From NCBI RefSeq assembly GCF_025244905.1, contig NZ_CP104285.1:1364001-1428000 (forward strand): a stretch of DNA of 64,000 nucleotides, written 5' to 3'. The translations under genes and the position numbers were made by a program. A model generated the notes under the pieces. It was given only the letters and a program-made list of their open reading frames with translations. It was not told the origin of the DNA and did no database searches. The stretch comes from Enterobacter mori. Lineage in GTDB: Bacteria; Pseudomonadota; Gammaproteobacteria; Enterobacterales; Enterobacteriaceae. Of the stretch, positions 49,155 through 59,628 are shown piece by piece (position 1 is the first letter of the stretch; the number at the start of each line of letters is the position of its first letter).

Positions 49155-49877
49155 TCAGGAGACGTGCTGGAGGAACTCCTGCAAACGCTGCCCTGGCGGG
49201 TTAGCAATAAGCTCTTGCGGGTTACCGTCCTGAGCAATACGGCCTTTATCAATAAAGATCAGGCGGGAGGCCACTTTCTCAGCAAAGCCGATTTCGTGAG
49301 TCACGATCACCATCGTCATCCCTTCTTCGGCCAGATCCTGCATGACTTTCAGCACCTCGTGGCGCAGCTCCGGGTCGAGCGCGGAAGTCGGCTCATCAAA
49401 CAGCATCATCTTCGGTTTCACCGCCAGCGCGCGGGCAATCGCCACACGCTGCTGCTGGCCACCGGACAGCTCGGAAGGGTAATGATGGGCACGTTCGGCC
49501 AGGCCAACCTTTGCCAGCAGATCTTTTGCCTGCGCTTCCGCCGCCGCTTTGCTAGCCCCGCGCACGCGCAGCGGGCCAAACATCACGTTTTCCAGCGCCG
49601 TGAGGTGCGGGAACAGGTAGAACTGCTGGAACACCATACCCGCTTCCTGACGAATCAGACGCTCATCCACTTTCGGGTCATTGACCTTCAGACCGTCGAC
49701 GATCAGATCGCCGCTGGTGATCTCTTCCAGCTTGTTGATGCAGCGCAGCAGGGTGGATTTACCGGAGCCGGACGGCCCGATAATCACCACCACTTCGCCC
49801 TGTTTAATGCTCAAATCGATATTGTGCAGCACCTGGGTTGGACCAAAGTGCTTGGAAACGTTTTTAAATTCAATCAC
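49155..49877 (-). CDS. glnQ: Glutamine ABC transporter ATPase GlnQ
   Basis: 240 aa. Walker [13 protein letters not shown], signature [15 protein letters not shown], Walker [14 protein letters not shown]-loop TH ([11 protein letters not shown]). Energises glutamine uptake with GlnP and GlnH. It overlaps glnP by 4 bp and is the last gene of glnHPQ. Confidence 0.97.
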   Translation of the reverse strand: MIEFKNVSKHFGPTQVLHNIDLSIKQGEVVVIIGPSGSGKSTLLRCINKLEEITSGDLIVDGLKVNDPKVDERLIRQEAGMVFQQFYLFPHLTALENVMFGPLRVRGASKAAAEAQAKDLLAKVGLAERAHHYPSELSGGQQQRVAIARALAVKPKMMLFDEPTSALDPELRHEVLKVMQDLAEEGMTMVIVTHEIGFAEKVASRLIFIDKGRIAQDGNPQELIANPPGQRLQEFLQHVS

Positions 49878-50533
49878 AGGATTTTCATCCTTCTTTCAAG
49901 ACGACGCAGAACGAAGCTCAGAACCAGAGTGATGATCAGATAGACAACGGCTACCGCACTCCAGATTTCCAGCGCGCGGAAGTTGCCCGCAATGATCTCC
50001 TGCCCCTGACGGGTCAGTTCAGCCACGCCGATAACAATGAACAGCGAGGTGTCTTTAATGCTGATAATCCACTGGTTACCCAGTGGTGGCAGCATACGGC
50101 GCAGCGCCAGCGGCAGAATCACGTGGCGGATCGTTTCGCGACGGGAAAGTCCCAGTGCCAGACCCGCTTCACTGAAACCTTTATGAATCGACAGCACCGC
50201 ACCGCGGGTGATTTCCGCGATGTAAGCACCTGAGTTGATCATAATGGTGACGACGGCTGCGCTGAACGGGTCGATACGCAGGTCGTTGAAAGCCATTGGC
50301 AGGGCGAAGTAGATAAACATGACCTGCACGACAATCGGGGTGCCGCGGATCACTTCGATGAAAACCAGTGCGATGTGGTTTGCAATCCAGCCGCCGTAGG
50401 TGCGGGCGAAACCGGCGACAAGACCGATAATCAACCCGCCAACCAGACCCAGGACCGAAATCCACAGGGTCATTTTAGCGCCTTCAAGCAAGAGAGGAAT
50501 GGCAGGCCAGATGGCGCTCCAGTCAAACTGCAT
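49874..50533 (-). CDS. glnP: Glutamine ABC transporter permease GlnP
   Basis: 219 aa, as E. coli. HisM-type permease with five hydrophobic segments and the EAA loop [31 protein letters not shown]. Start [20 protein letters not shown] by alignment; an upstream in-frame codon would begin within the REP. Separated from glnH by 93 bp holding a REP. Confidence 0.97.
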   Translation of the reverse strand: MQFDWSAIWPAIPLLLEGAKMTLWISVLGLVGGLIIGLVAGFARTYGGWIANHIALVFIEVIRGTPIVVQVMFIYFALPMAFNDLRIDPFSAAVVTIMINSGAYIAEITRGAVLSIHKGFSEAGLALGLSRRETIRHVILPLALRRMLPPLGNQWIISIKDTSLFIVIGVAELTRQGQEIIAGNFRALEIWSAVAVVYLIITLVLSFVLRRLERRMKIL

Positions 50534-50569
50534 GATGTATTCCTGTATACCGTGGTAAAAAACGTAAAA

Positions 50570-50607
50570 CGTAGGCCCGGTAAGCGTGAGCGCCACCGGG
50601 CGTTACA
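50570..50607. repeat. REP sequence between glnH and glnP
   Basis: GTAGGCCCGGTAAGCGTGAG then CGCCACCGGGCG inverted repeat within the operon, possibly stabilising the upstream glnH mRNA, which is usually more abundant. Confidence 0.85.
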
Positions 50608-50626
50608 AACCTGAATTCAGGTGAAA

Positions 50627-51442
<816 letters not shown>

Positions 51443-51512
51443 TTACAAGCTGTTGTTTTACAAAGGGGATGATGTCACGCATTGCACAAAAAATGGAGCA
51501 ATGATGTCGTGT

Positions 51513-51541
51513 TGCACCAGCGTGAGGCACCATTTTGGTGC
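51513..51541 (-). promoter_or_regulatory. Paired NtrC binding sites of glnHPQ
   Basis: GCACCATTTTGGTGC (51527-51541) is a perfect NtrC palindrome; TGCACCAGCGTGAGGCA (51513-51529) is a weaker one whose centre is 13 bp away. They lie about 110-120 bp upstream of the sigma54 start, as in E. coli. Confidence 0.8.
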
Positions 51542-51682
51542 GACTCATTTGGCGTATCTGACGAGGTGATATTTAGCGCAGATTCTGACGGAAAAACAAT
51601 CTTCCGTTAACGGTTGTGTGAGGTGATTATTACATTTCGTTCACTTTTGCAGGTGTGCAGTGCAAAAGTGTGCACCATAAAT

Positions 51683-51712
51683 GTGCAAAACCCCCGCCAG
51701 AGGCGAGGGTGT
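51683..51712 (-). terminator. dps terminator
   Basis: ACACCCTCGCCTCTGGCGGG then GGTTTTGC on the minus strand, 20 bp after the dps stop. Confidence 0.75.
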
Positions 51713-51731
51713 CATTGGTAATTCGTATGGC

Positions 51732-52271
<540 letters not shown>

Positions 52272-52388
52272 TTACGGAACTAAGTATAGCACCGGATTTT
52301 TTTCCTGCGGTTTGGCTCTGCCTATCGGTTTAATAGCAAGAAGGATGTTGAGTTTATATTATTCTGAAAATAAAGGATTTTTATGAAA

Positions 52389-52402
52389 TTGATACAGATC
52401 AA
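52389..52402. promoter_or_regulatory. Perfect FNR-consensus site
   Basis: TTGATACAGATCAA matches TTGAT-N4-ATCAA exactly. It is in the dps-rhtA gap, 154 bp upstream of dps. On the minus strand a possible -10 (TAATAT, plus-strand ATATTA 52356-52361) would place FNR near -46. Target not certain. Confidence 0.6.
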
Positions 52403-52493
52403 TCTTAATTCTGAACGTACGGTGCGTAGCCCTGTGGATTATTTCGTGAATATGACAATCCATGTAACGAAATATGATGGGCGTGGAAGGCGC

Positions 52494-52531
52494 CTATATT
52501 CTGCATGGCGTGAAAGCCATGCAGAATATAG
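52494..52531. other. Perfect 16-bp stem-loop after rhtA
   Basis: CTATATTCTGCATGGC-GTGAAA-GCCATGCAGAATATAG, 4 bp after the rhtA stop (minus strand). There is no U-run on either strand, so a simple intrinsic terminator is doubtful; it may stabilise the mRNA end. Confidence 0.7.
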
Positions 52532-52535
52532 AGCA

Positions 52536-53423
52536 TTAATTGATGTCGACTTTCTTCACTTTGGGTTCAGGGCGCATGGTCAGCGTTGATCCCATAGAGG
52601 CCGCGATAATGGAGCACAGTGCCAGCGTCTGGGTGAACGTCAGCGTTTCTCCAAGGAAGACCATCCCCGAGATAGCCGCCAGCGCAGGCTCCATGCTCAT
52701 TAACGTACCGAAAATGCGTGTCGGCAAACGCGTCAGGGCTATCATCTCCAGAGAATAGGGGAGTGCCGTAGAAAGAATAGCGACCGCCAGCCCCACGGGC
52801 AGAATGGACCATTGCCATATGGATTCGGTGGCTTGCGCCATACCGAGGGGGACAAAGATGATGGCGGCAATCAGCGAGCCCAGCGCAACCGTGGCCGGAC
52901 CGTGCTCCTCCCCGGCGCGTTGGCCGGTGAGGATATAGACAGCCCAGCAGGCACCCGCGCCCAGTGCCAGCGCGGCACCCGTCAGATCAATCTGCGCGAC
53001 GCTTTGACCCAGCGGCAGCAGGAACCAGAGCCCCAGCACGGCTAACACGACCCAGATGAAATCCACCGGACGACGTGAAGAGAAGAGGGCAACCGCCAGC
53101 GGCCCCGTAAATTCAAGCGCGACGGCAATCCCCAGCGGGATGGTCTGAATAGAGAGGTAGAACATGTAGTTCATCGCGCCCAGCGCCAGCCCGTAAAAAA
53201 GAAGCGGCAGTCGCTGCTCTTTTTTGAAACGCAGACGCCAGGGTTTAAAGATGACCACGAGGATCAGAGTCCCTAATGCAATACGCAGGGCCGTGACGCC
53301 CGGCGCTCCCACCAGAGGAAAGAGTGATTTTGCAAGCGACGCGCCACTCTGAATCGACAACATGGCGATCAGTATTACAGCGACCGGCATCCAGACCGAT
53401 GACGTGCGGGATAACCCTGGCAT
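52536..53423 (-). CDS. rhtA: Threonine/homoserine exporter RhtA
   Basis: 295 aa, as E. coli. Two EamA domains, ten hydrophobic segments. FFSSRRPVDF-type loop (ALFSSRRPVDFIWVVLAVLGLWFLLP) and TRLPTRIFGTLMSMEPALAAISGMVFLGE are family hallmarks. Start MPGLSRTSSV at 53423 with AGGAGAAAGG directly upstream; an upstream TTG in frame is unlikely. Exports threonine and homoserine. Confidence 0.95.
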   Translation of the reverse strand: MPGLSRTSSVWMPVAVILIAMLSIQSGASLAKSLFPLVGAPGVTALRIALGTLILVVIFKPWRLRFKKEQRLPLLFYGLALGAMNYMFYLSIQTIPLGIAVALEFTGPLAVALFSSRRPVDFIWVVLAVLGLWFLLPLGQSVAQIDLTGAALALGAGACWAVYILTGQRAGEEHGPATVALGSLIAAIIFVPLGMAQATESIWQWSILPVGLAVAILSTALPYSLEMIALTRLPTRIFGTLMSMEPALAAISGMVFLGETLTFTQTLALCSIIAASMGSTLTMRPEPKVKKVDIN

Positions 53424-53776
53424 CCTTTCTCCTGTCAATTTATGTCAAATAGGGTAAAAGCCGCAGTGTAATGGAAATATGCGCTCACGGTTGAGCTACT
53501 GTTGAAAAAAAACCAGGGAAAATCCGTAAAATAGATAAGCGTTGCTGGTTTTATCGCCTGTCAGATTAGGAATAATCTGGATGAATGTAACGGCAATGGC
53601 GCGCACTATAACTATTTTGCGGCGAAAATTTAACGTAATTTGAATGAGATAGCTGATCCTGGAAACGTTCTGTTACAGGAAAGACCTCGTTAGACATTAC
53701 GAATCACAAAGAGTTTCGCAAAATTTTTTGATATATTTAAAACTTACGGACTTACTTGAACACATTTGAGGTGGTT
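53424..53776 (+). promoter_or_regulatory. rhtA-ompX intergenic region
   Basis: 353 bp, AT-rich, with the divergent promoters of rhtA and ompX; no gene is seen. GAGGTGG at 53768-53774 is the ompX ribosome-binding segment and is complementary to the CCACCTC seed of the CyaR sRNA, a known ompX repressor in E. coli (from memory). Confidence 0.65.
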
Positions 53777-54295
53777 ATGAAAAAAATTGCATGTCTTTCA
53801 GCACTGGCCGCAGTTCTGGCTGTTTCCGCAGGTACTGCTGTAGCTGCTACTTCTACCGTTACCGGTGGTTACGCTCAGAGCGATATGCAGGGCGTGATGA
53901 ACAAAACTAACGGTTTCAACCTGAAGTATCGTTACGAGCAAGACAACAACCCGCTGGGCGTGATCGGTTCTTTCACTTACACCGAGAAAGATCGCACTGA
54001 AAACGGCACCTATAACAAAGGTCAGTACTACGGTATCACCGCTGGTCCTGCTTACCGCCTGAACGACTGGGCTAGCATCTACGGTGTTGTAGGTGTTGGT
54101 TACGGTAAATTCCAGCAGACCGAAAACGAAGGTCTGAACCGCACTGCAAGCAACAGCGACTACGGCTTCTCCTATGGCGCGGGTCTGCAGTTCAACCCAA
54201 TCGAAAACGTTGCTCTGGACTTCTCCTATGAGCAGAGCCGTATCCGCAACGTTGACGTTGGCACCTGGATCGCGGGCGTAGGTTACCGCTTCTAA
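53777..54295 (+). CDS. ompX: Outer membrane protein OmpX
   Basis: 172 aa (E. coli 171). Signal peptide MKKIACLSALAAVLAVSAGTAVA, then an eight-stranded barrel beginning ATSTVTGGYAQSDMQG and ending with the terminal aromatic VGYRF. The start at 53777 fits the signal peptide; a start 21 bp earlier does not. Small porin-like adhesion/envelope-stress protein. Strong terminator 18 bp after the stop. Confidence 0.97.
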   Translation: MKKIACLSALAAVLAVSAGTAVAATSTVTGGYAQSDMQGVMNKTNGFNLKYRYEQDNNPLGVIGSFTYTEKDRTENGTYNKGQYYGITAGPAYRLNDWASIYGVVGVGYGKFQQTENEGLNRTASNSDYGFSYGAGLQFNPIENVALDFSYEQSRIRNVDVGTWIAGVGYRF

Positions 54296-54313
54296 TCACT
54301 TCGGTGATTAAAT

Positions 54314-54346
54314 AAAAAATCCGCCCACTGTGGCGGATTTTTTTTG
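54314..54346 (+). terminator. ompX terminator
   Basis: AAAAATCCGCCCACTGTGGC then GGATTTTTTTT: strong hairpin and T-run. Confidence 0.9.
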
Positions 54347-54352
54347 TCTTTT

Positions 54353-54664
54353 TCCCTCTCCCCGTGGGCTGAGGGATCCCCTGTATTTTTTTTACCTGAA
54401 GCGATGAATGTTGCATCAGAAAAATTAATGACTTACAGCGATGTCCTGGTCCGGCGGCGATTGAGCCGCCCTGGCACGTTCACAGGTCATGTCCTCACAG
54501 AGTAGCAAGCAACATAAAGTGAACGGAATGACCACCAGACCCGTATGTTCCCCCTCACCCCTGCCCTCTCCCTCAAGGGAGAGGGGGTCGTCCGTGCAGG
54601 CATTATTTTGTGGGGAACCCTCAGCCCCGTGGGAGAGGGTCAGGGTGAAAACATTAGACCGCAC
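54353..54664. repeat. Cluster of CCCTCTCCC-type hairpin repeats between ompX and opgE
   Basis: Three units of the dispersed family: CCCTCTCCCCGTGGGCTGAG (54353-54374), CCCCTCACCCCTGCCCTCTC followed by the arm AGGGAGAGGGGG (54551-54587), and inverted GTGGGAGAGGGTCAGGGTG with AGACCGCAC (54618-54664). No gene is seen in this roughly 380-bp gap. Confidence 0.7.
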
Positions 54665-54677
54665 GAGACGGCAGAAA

Positions 54678-56261
54678 CTACTTGCTCTTTATATCAAAAA
54701 TATCTGTACCCAAATGGTTATAGTCAACTTTCTGTAACTTGAAGTTGGTAACGTACACTGGGGGCGCTTTCTTGTTAGAGACAAACGGATAAGCATTTTT
54801 TATCTGCTCTGCTGCAATCCCCGTCCACTGCGAGAAGAACGACAGGAAATCATTTGCCGAACGACGCGCGGTGATGATGCGATGCTTTTTGTCGTCACTC
54901 GACAACACCATAAACGGTACCTGGAAGTTCTGCTGGAACTTGTCATCGTGTGCCAGATACTGCACCTGTTTACCGCGCTCTTTAAACGCCAGTCCGTGAT
55001 CGGAGAAATAGACCATTGAGAAACTGTCACCCGTATTGCGCAGCTGGGCATAGAGCTTGCTGAGCAGATCGTCGGTTTGCGTCATGGTGTAGAGATAACA
55101 CGATGTCTCTTTGGACTGCACAAACTCTGTGTACTTTCCGTTTGTACGATCGCACGCCTGAGGATGTGACCCCATCAGGTGCAGAACAATCAGCTGTGGC
55201 TGGGTGCGCTGAGTGGCAAAGACCTGTGCGGTCATTTTCAGCAATGCTTCATCTTTCGTGTTTTTGTCGGCTTCAAAATCACCGCTTTTCAGGAACTGAA
55301 CCTCATCGGCACGCTTCGCAATACTGGCGATGGCGGTATCGTATTCGCCAATTTGCCCCTGGTTGGAGAACCACCATGTCTGGAAGCCCGCGCGGTTTGC
55401 CAGCGTGACAAAGTTATCCTGATACTGCGGTTTGCCGTCGACCACACGGTTCAGGGTCAGGCCGAGTGATTTCTGCGTCGAGCCGCTGGCCGCGACGTAA
55501 TCGGTAAACAGGGTACCGTTGACCGAACTGGCAAACGGCGTGTTATCCCAGTGACCGCCAAAAGCACCGAGCGCATCGCGGCGCGCGCTTTCACCAATCA
55601 CCACCACGTAGGTATGGTACTTAGGCTTCACGGCCAGCACGTTCCAGGTGTCTTTCATGGTGGAAAGCTCAGCCATACGCGCCTGCTCGTCGAGCACTTC
55701 CTTGTTGTTGACTACCACGTCCTTAACAAAGCGAAACACCGGGTAGCCGCTGTCTTTCAGCTTAAAGACGCCACCCCAGGCCAGGTTTTGCACCGGGGCG
55801 ACAAAAAAGGTGCCTACGCAAAATACCAGGCACAGGCTCTCCATTTTTCCCCACGTTTTTTTCTCTTCGGCTTTGCGGCGTACCGCAATCACGCCCAGCG
55901 CAAAGATAAAGAGGCCGACCACGTAGCTGTACCACGGGAAGATCGTCAAGATCTCCGTCGACTCTTCCATATTGGTCGAGTGCAGCGCCAGCAGGGTATT
56001 GAAGTTTGGCGCGCCGTAAGCCTGGCCAAACGGGAAATACATCGCAGCAACCAGCGAACAGACCCCGACCAACGCTTTCTGCACGCGCGGCGCACTCCGC
56101 CACAGCACGTGGAGCACGCAGGTAAACGCCACGGCGTAGAGCAGGCTAAACGGGTAGCCAAGCGCAAAGTTAATCAGCAGCGATTGCAGAAAGTAGAATC
56201 CCGTCCACGGGCTTAAGGCCCGGCTGCGGGTAACAAGTGTTTCTTTCAGGGTTACGTTCAT
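54678..56261 (-). CDS. opgE: OpgE/YbiP, phosphoethanolamine transferase
   Basis: 527 aa, as E. coli. Five N-terminal membrane helices (to about residue 150) and a periplasmic alkaline-phosphatase-fold catalytic domain: VVVIGESARRDALGAFGG with SGSTQKSL (nucleophile Thr/Ser region), LHLMGSHPQAC and YFSDHGLAFKERG for metal binding. Transfers phosphoethanolamine, in E. coli to osmoregulated periplasmic glucans. Confidence 0.94.
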   Translation of the reverse strand: MNVTLKETLVTRSRALSPWTGFYFLQSLLINFALGYPFSLLYAVAFTCVLHVLWRSAPRVQKALVGVCSLVAAMYFPFGQAYGAPNFNTLLALHSTNMEESTEILTIFPWYSYVVGLFIFALGVIAVRRKAEEKKTWGKMESLCLVFCVGTFFVAPVQNLAWGGVFKLKDSGYPVFRFVKDVVVNNKEVLDEQARMAELSTMKDTWNVLAVKPKYHTYVVVIGESARRDALGAFGGHWDNTPFASSVNGTLFTDYVAASGSTQKSLGLTLNRVVDGKPQYQDNFVTLANRAGFQTWWFSNQGQIGEYDTAIASIAKRADEVQFLKSGDFEADKNTKDEALLKMTAQVFATQRTQPQLIVLHLMGSHPQACDRTNGKYTEFVQSKETSCYLYTMTQTDDLLSKLYAQLRNTGDSFSMVYFSDHGLAFKERGKQVQYLAHDDKFQQNFQVPFMVLSSDDKKHRIITARRSANDFLSFFSQWTGIAAEQIKNAYPFVSNKKAPPVYVTNFKLQKVDYNHLGTDIFDIKSK

Positions 56262-56540
56262 AGATCACTATCATGAAAACGCCATGTGCTCACCCTGGCG
56301 CCAAGGGTCAAAGCCTGCCTGACAGTGCGTGGAGAGGGAATAAGGGTCCGCTTCAGCGAGCCGCAAATAGTGCAGGGCTGCAAGAAGATAGTGCGAGCGT
56401 GAAATAAGGTCAACAGTTGCTAAACAGATGTTTTGCGAGGAAGACTGCAAATCCGTAAAAAAGATCGGGATTAAGGCGACCAGAAGCCAGTTTACAAGAG
56501 GTTTGTGACGGGAAAATGAAGCGGCGTACCGCGACGCCGC
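56262..56540. other. opgE-mntS gap
   Basis: 279 bp carrying the opgE promoter region and the end of mntS. No open frame with a convincing start was recognised. Confidence 0.5.
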
Positions 56541-56669
56541 TTAATGAGAAGATTTGTCATCCTGCTGCGGTTTGTTGCTAAACATATCGCACAGCATGTT
56601 CAACAGCATTAAGCGCACTTTAAAGGGGGAGTGGGTAAACACGTTCATACACCTCTTGAATTCATTCAT
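56541..56669 (-). CDS. mntS: Manganese chaperone-like small protein MntS
   Basis: 42 aa from ATG at 56669, preceded by a strong AGGAGGTCAC. The sequence MNEFKRCMNVFTHSPFKVRL matches E. coli MntS (also 42 aa). MntS raises available intracellular Mn, apparently by inhibiting the exporter MntP, and is repressed by MntR with Mn. An upstream in-frame Met lacks a ribosome site. The gene overlaps the area where E. coli encodes the RybA sRNA. Confidence 0.94.
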   Translation of the reverse strand: MNEFKRCMNVFTHSPFKVRLMLLNMLCDMFSNKPQQDDKSSH

Positions 56670-56724
56670 GTGACCTCCTGATTTCTGATCCCTTCGGTCC
56701 ATGAAGGGTGACTGCATTACATAC

Positions 56725-56746
56725 AGATATAGCACAGGCTATATTG
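56725..56746. promoter_or_regulatory. MntR box upstream of mntS
   Basis: AGATATAGCACAGGCTATAT is an imperfect palindrome close to the MntR consensus AAACATAGC-N4-GCTATGTTT. It lies 56 bp before mntS and 107 bp before mntR. Confidence 0.7.
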
Positions 56747-56852
56747 TATAGCTATGGCTAATTCGTTAATTTTTTGTGCTTGTAGAGCTATGGTTTACAA
56801 TGTGCGCTCCGTTACAGGACGCTGGAAGCGTCACCCCCATTGAGGAAACACA

Positions 56853-57326
56853 ATGAACCGTCGCGCAGGTAAGCCAACTACAAAAAAAACGACGCAACTG
56901 GTGAATGTTGAAGAGCACGTAGAAGGGTTCCGTCAGGTGCGTGAGGCGCATCGCCGGGAGCTGATTGATGACTATGTGGAGCTGATCTCCGATTTGATTC
57001 GTGAGGTTGGCGAAGCACGTCAGGTTGATATGGCCGCGCGGCTGGGGGTTTCCCAGCCAACGGTAGCCAAAATGTTAAAACGTCTGGCGTCAGTGGGATT
57101 GATCGAGATGATCCCGTGGCGCGGCGTGTTTCTGACGGCAGAGGGTGAAAAGCTGGCGCAGGAGAGCCGTGAGCGTCATCAGATCGTGGAGAACTTTTTA
57201 CTGGTGCTGGGCGTCAGCCCGGAAATTGCCCGCCGGGATGCGGAAGGGATGGAGCACCATGTCAGTGAAGAAACACTGGTGAAGTTCCGTGAATTTACAC
57301 TCAAATATGGTTCTTCTGCTGAATGA
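56853..57326 (+). CDS. mntR: Manganese transport regulator MntR
   Basis: 157 aa. DtxR-family: winged helix [20 protein letters not shown] (about residues 65-85), Mn ligands in the dimerisation domain ([28 protein letters not shown], with the Glu/His residues). Represses mntS and mntH, activates mntP. Overlaps ybiR by 4 bp. Confidence 0.96.
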   Translation: MNRRAGKPTTKKTTQLVNVEEHVEGFRQVREAHRRELIDDYVELISDLIREVGEARQVDMAARLGVSQPTVAKMLKRLASVGLIEMIPWRGVFLTAEGEKLAQESRERHQIVENFLLVLGVSPEIARRDAEGMEHHVSEETLVKFREFTLKYGSSAE

Positions 57327-58432
57327 ACATCCCCGGCCTGCAAGCCCTGACGCGTGACCGTTTCTTTCATCTCTTACTGATTATTGGTGCAGGCTTAAGC
57401 CTCTTTGTCCCCTTTACCCCCCACGCCTGGCCTGCGGCCATTGACTGGCGCACGATTATTACCCTGAGCGGCTTAATGATGCTCACCAAAGGCGTAGAGC
57501 TAAGCGGCTACTTTGACGTTCTGGGACGCAAAATGGTGCGCCGTTTTGCCACCGAACGCCGTCTGTCTCTGTTCATGGTCTTTTCCGCAGCGGTACTGTC
57601 GACGTTTCTGACCAACGATGTCGCACTGTTTATCATCGTGCCGCTTACGCTCACGCTGCGTAAGCTCTGTGAAATTCCGGTCAGCCGTCTGATTATCTTT
57701 GAAGCGCTAGCCGTGAATGCTGGCTCGCTGTTAACGCCCATCGGGAACCCACAAAATATCCTGCTCTGGGGCCGTTCCGGCCTGTCGTTTGCCGCCTTTA
57801 CCTGGCAGATGGCCCCGCTGGCGCTGGTGATGATGCTATCCCTGCTGGCGGTGTGCTGGTTTGCCTTTCCGGATAAAAAACTGCAGTACCACAGCGGGAC
57901 GACGGGCCCGCAGTGGCAGCCCCGTCTGGTCTGGTGCTGTCTGGCGTTGTATATCGTCTTTTTGGTCGCGCTGGAGATGAAGGTTGAACTGGCGGGCGTG
58001 CTGCTGGTTGCCGCCGGGTTTTTAGTGCTGGCGCGGCGGGTGCTGGTGAGCGTCGACTGGACGCTGCTGCTGGTCTTTATGGCGATGTTTATCGATGTCT
58101 ATCTGCTCATCCAGCTTCCTGCACTGCAAAACGTGCTTCACGGCGTCAGCGGTCTGTCGCAGCCGGGACTGTGGCTGACGGCGATTGGCCTGTCGCAGTT
58201 TATCAGCAACGTGCCGTCGACCATTCTGCTGCTCAACTATGTTCCGCCTGACACCCTTCTGGCGTGGGCGGTAAATATCGGCGGGTTTGGGCTATTGCCC
58301 GGTTCACTTGCCAACCTGATTGCCCTGCGCATGGCCAACGACCGCCGTATCTGGTGGCGCTTCCATTTATGGTCGGTCCCGATGCTGTTGTGGGCCGCCA
58401 CGATCGGTTTCGGACTATTCCTTCTCATATAG
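57323..58432 (+). CDS. ybiR: YbiR, ArsB/NhaD-type membrane transporter
   Basis: 369 aa (E. coli 372). Ion-transporter superfamily (CitM/ArsB) with about ten hydrophobic segments. [22 protein letters not shown] and [23 protein letters not shown] are the paired re-entrant family motifs; [22 protein letters not shown] is the second half. Substrate unknown. Translationally coupled to mntR, so a metal-linked role is possible but not shown. Confidence 0.92.
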   Translation: MNIPGLQALTRDRFFHLLLIIGAGLSLFVPFTPHAWPAAIDWRTIITLSGLMMLTKGVELSGYFDVLGRKMVRRFATERRLSLFMVFSAAVLSTFLTNDVALFIIVPLTLTLRKLCEIPVSRLIIFEALAVNAGSLLTPIGNPQNILLWGRSGLSFAAFTWQMAPLALVMMLSLLAVCWFAFPDKKLQYHSGTTGPQWQPRLVWCCLALYIVFLVALEMKVELAGVLLVAAGFLVLARRVLVSVDWTLLLVFMAMFIDVYLLIQLPALQNVLHGVSGLSQPGLWLTAIGLSQFISNVPSTILLLNYVPPDTLLAWAVNIGGFGLLPGSLANLIALRMANDRRIWWRFHLWSVPMLLWAATIGFGLFLLI

Positions 58433-58466
58433 TGCGCTATTTGTCAGTTTATCCTGGCAAATGTAT

Positions 58467-58528
58467 AGCAACGTCCTAGCTTTAGTGAACGGCATAGTGT
58501 GATGCCGCTCACTGACTGGAACGTTGCT
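58467..58528. promoter_or_regulatory. Nested inverted repeats before the efflux operon
   Basis: Outer arms AGCAACGTCC (58467-58476) and GGAACGTTGCT (58518-58528); inner arms GTGAACGGCAT (58485-58495) and ATGCCGCTCAC (58502-58512). The right outer arm ends 5 bp before the start codon region of the adaptor gene. Confidence 0.6.
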
Positions 58529-58533
58529 GACCT

Positions 58534-59628
58534 ATGGCTGAAGATCAAAACCCGCCTGCTGACGAGCAGGAAAACAACAATAATGCGCGCAAGCGCCCGG
58601 GCAAAAAACCGTTAATTATCCTCGGCATTGTCGTGGTGGTGATGGTGATTGTGGCGCTGGTCTGGTGGTTTTTAACCCGTAACGAAGAGACGACCGACGA
58701 CGCCTTTACCGACGGTGACGTGGTGACCATTGCCCCCAAAACGGCGGGATACGTCACCGAGCTTCGCGTGCGCGATAACCAGCGCGTGAAGAAAGGGGAT
58801 CTGCTGGTGGTTATCGATCCTCGCGATACCACGGCCCAGCGCGATCAGGCTCAGGCCCAGCTTGGACTGGCGCTTGCTCAGCTCCATCAGGCGCAGGCAC
58901 AGCTGGCGCTTTCAAAAGTCCAGTATCCCGCCCAGCGTGACGAAGCCAAAGCGCAGGTGCTGAAAGCGCAGGCCGATATGGCGAACGCCCAGGCGGAGTA
59001 CCGCCGTCAGCGCGGCGTTGACCCGCGTGCGACCACCCAGCAAAGTATCGATTCTGCGAATGCCCAACTGCGCAGTGCACAGGCTGGACTGGCCAGCGCC
59101 CAGGCGCAGCTGGAAGTGGCGGAGCAGGTACAGCTGCAGATCCGTCAGCAGGAGACCAACGTTGAAGCTCGCGAACGTCAGGTCGATCAGGCTAAAGCGC
59201 AGCTGGAAACCGCGAACCTGAACCTCTCTTACACCGAAGTCCGCGCCCCGTTCGACGGCTTCGTCACCAAACGCAACGTACAGCCCGGCACGCTGGTGCA
59301 GGCGGGTACGGCGCTGTTTTCTCTGGTCTCACCGAACGTGTGGGTGGTGGCGAACTTCAAAGAGTCGCAGCTGGAGCGCATGAGGCCCGGCGACAAGGTC
59401 AGCGTTTCCGTCGATGCATGGCCGGATATGGAACTTGAAGGCCACATTGACAGCATCCAGCAGGGCAGCGGTTCGCGCTTCTCCGCGTTCCCGTCGGAAA
59501 ACGCCACCGGTAACTTTGTGAAGATTGTTCAGCGCGTGCCGGTGAAAATCGTGATTGATAAAGGGCTGGATCCGAACAAGCCACTGCCGCTGGGGCTGTC
59601 CGTTGAGCCGAAGGTGACGGTGGAATGA
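58534..59628 (+). CDS. EmrA-like membrane fusion protein
   Basis: 364 aa. Cytoplasmic Asn/Lys-rich start, one membrane helix (LIILGIVVVVMVIVALVWWFL, about residues 26-46), lipoyl half VTELRVRDNQRVKKGDLLVVIDPRD, a long Ala/Gln coiled coil (about 95-210), second half LSYTEVRAPFDGFVTKRNVQPGTLV. HlyD/EmrA type adaptor for the MFS pump encoded next, which it overlaps by 4 bp. Not present at this place in E. coli. Confidence 0.93.
   Translation: MAEDQNPPADEQENNNNARKRPGKKPLIILGIVVVVMVIVALVWWFLTRNEETTDDAFTDGDVVTIAPKTAGYVTELRVRDNQRVKKGDLLVVIDPRDTTAQRDQAQAQLGLALAQLHQAQAQLALSKVQYPAQRDEAKAQVLKAQADMANAQAEYRRQRGVDPRATTQQSIDSANAQLRSAQAGLASAQAQLEVAEQVQLQIRQQETNVEARERQVDQAKAQLETANLNLSYTEVRAPFDGFVTKRNVQPGTLVQAGTALFSLVSPNVWVVANFKESQLERMRPGDKVSVSVDAWPDMELEGHIDSIQQGSGSRFSAFPSENATGNFVKIVQRVPVKIVIDKGLDPNKPLPLGLSVEPKVTVE

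Noticed and set aside
52383..52589. 68-codon ORF over the FNR site and stem-loop
   Set aside because: Its start falls on the FNR site, there is no ribosome site worth naming, and its end runs into rhtA antisense.
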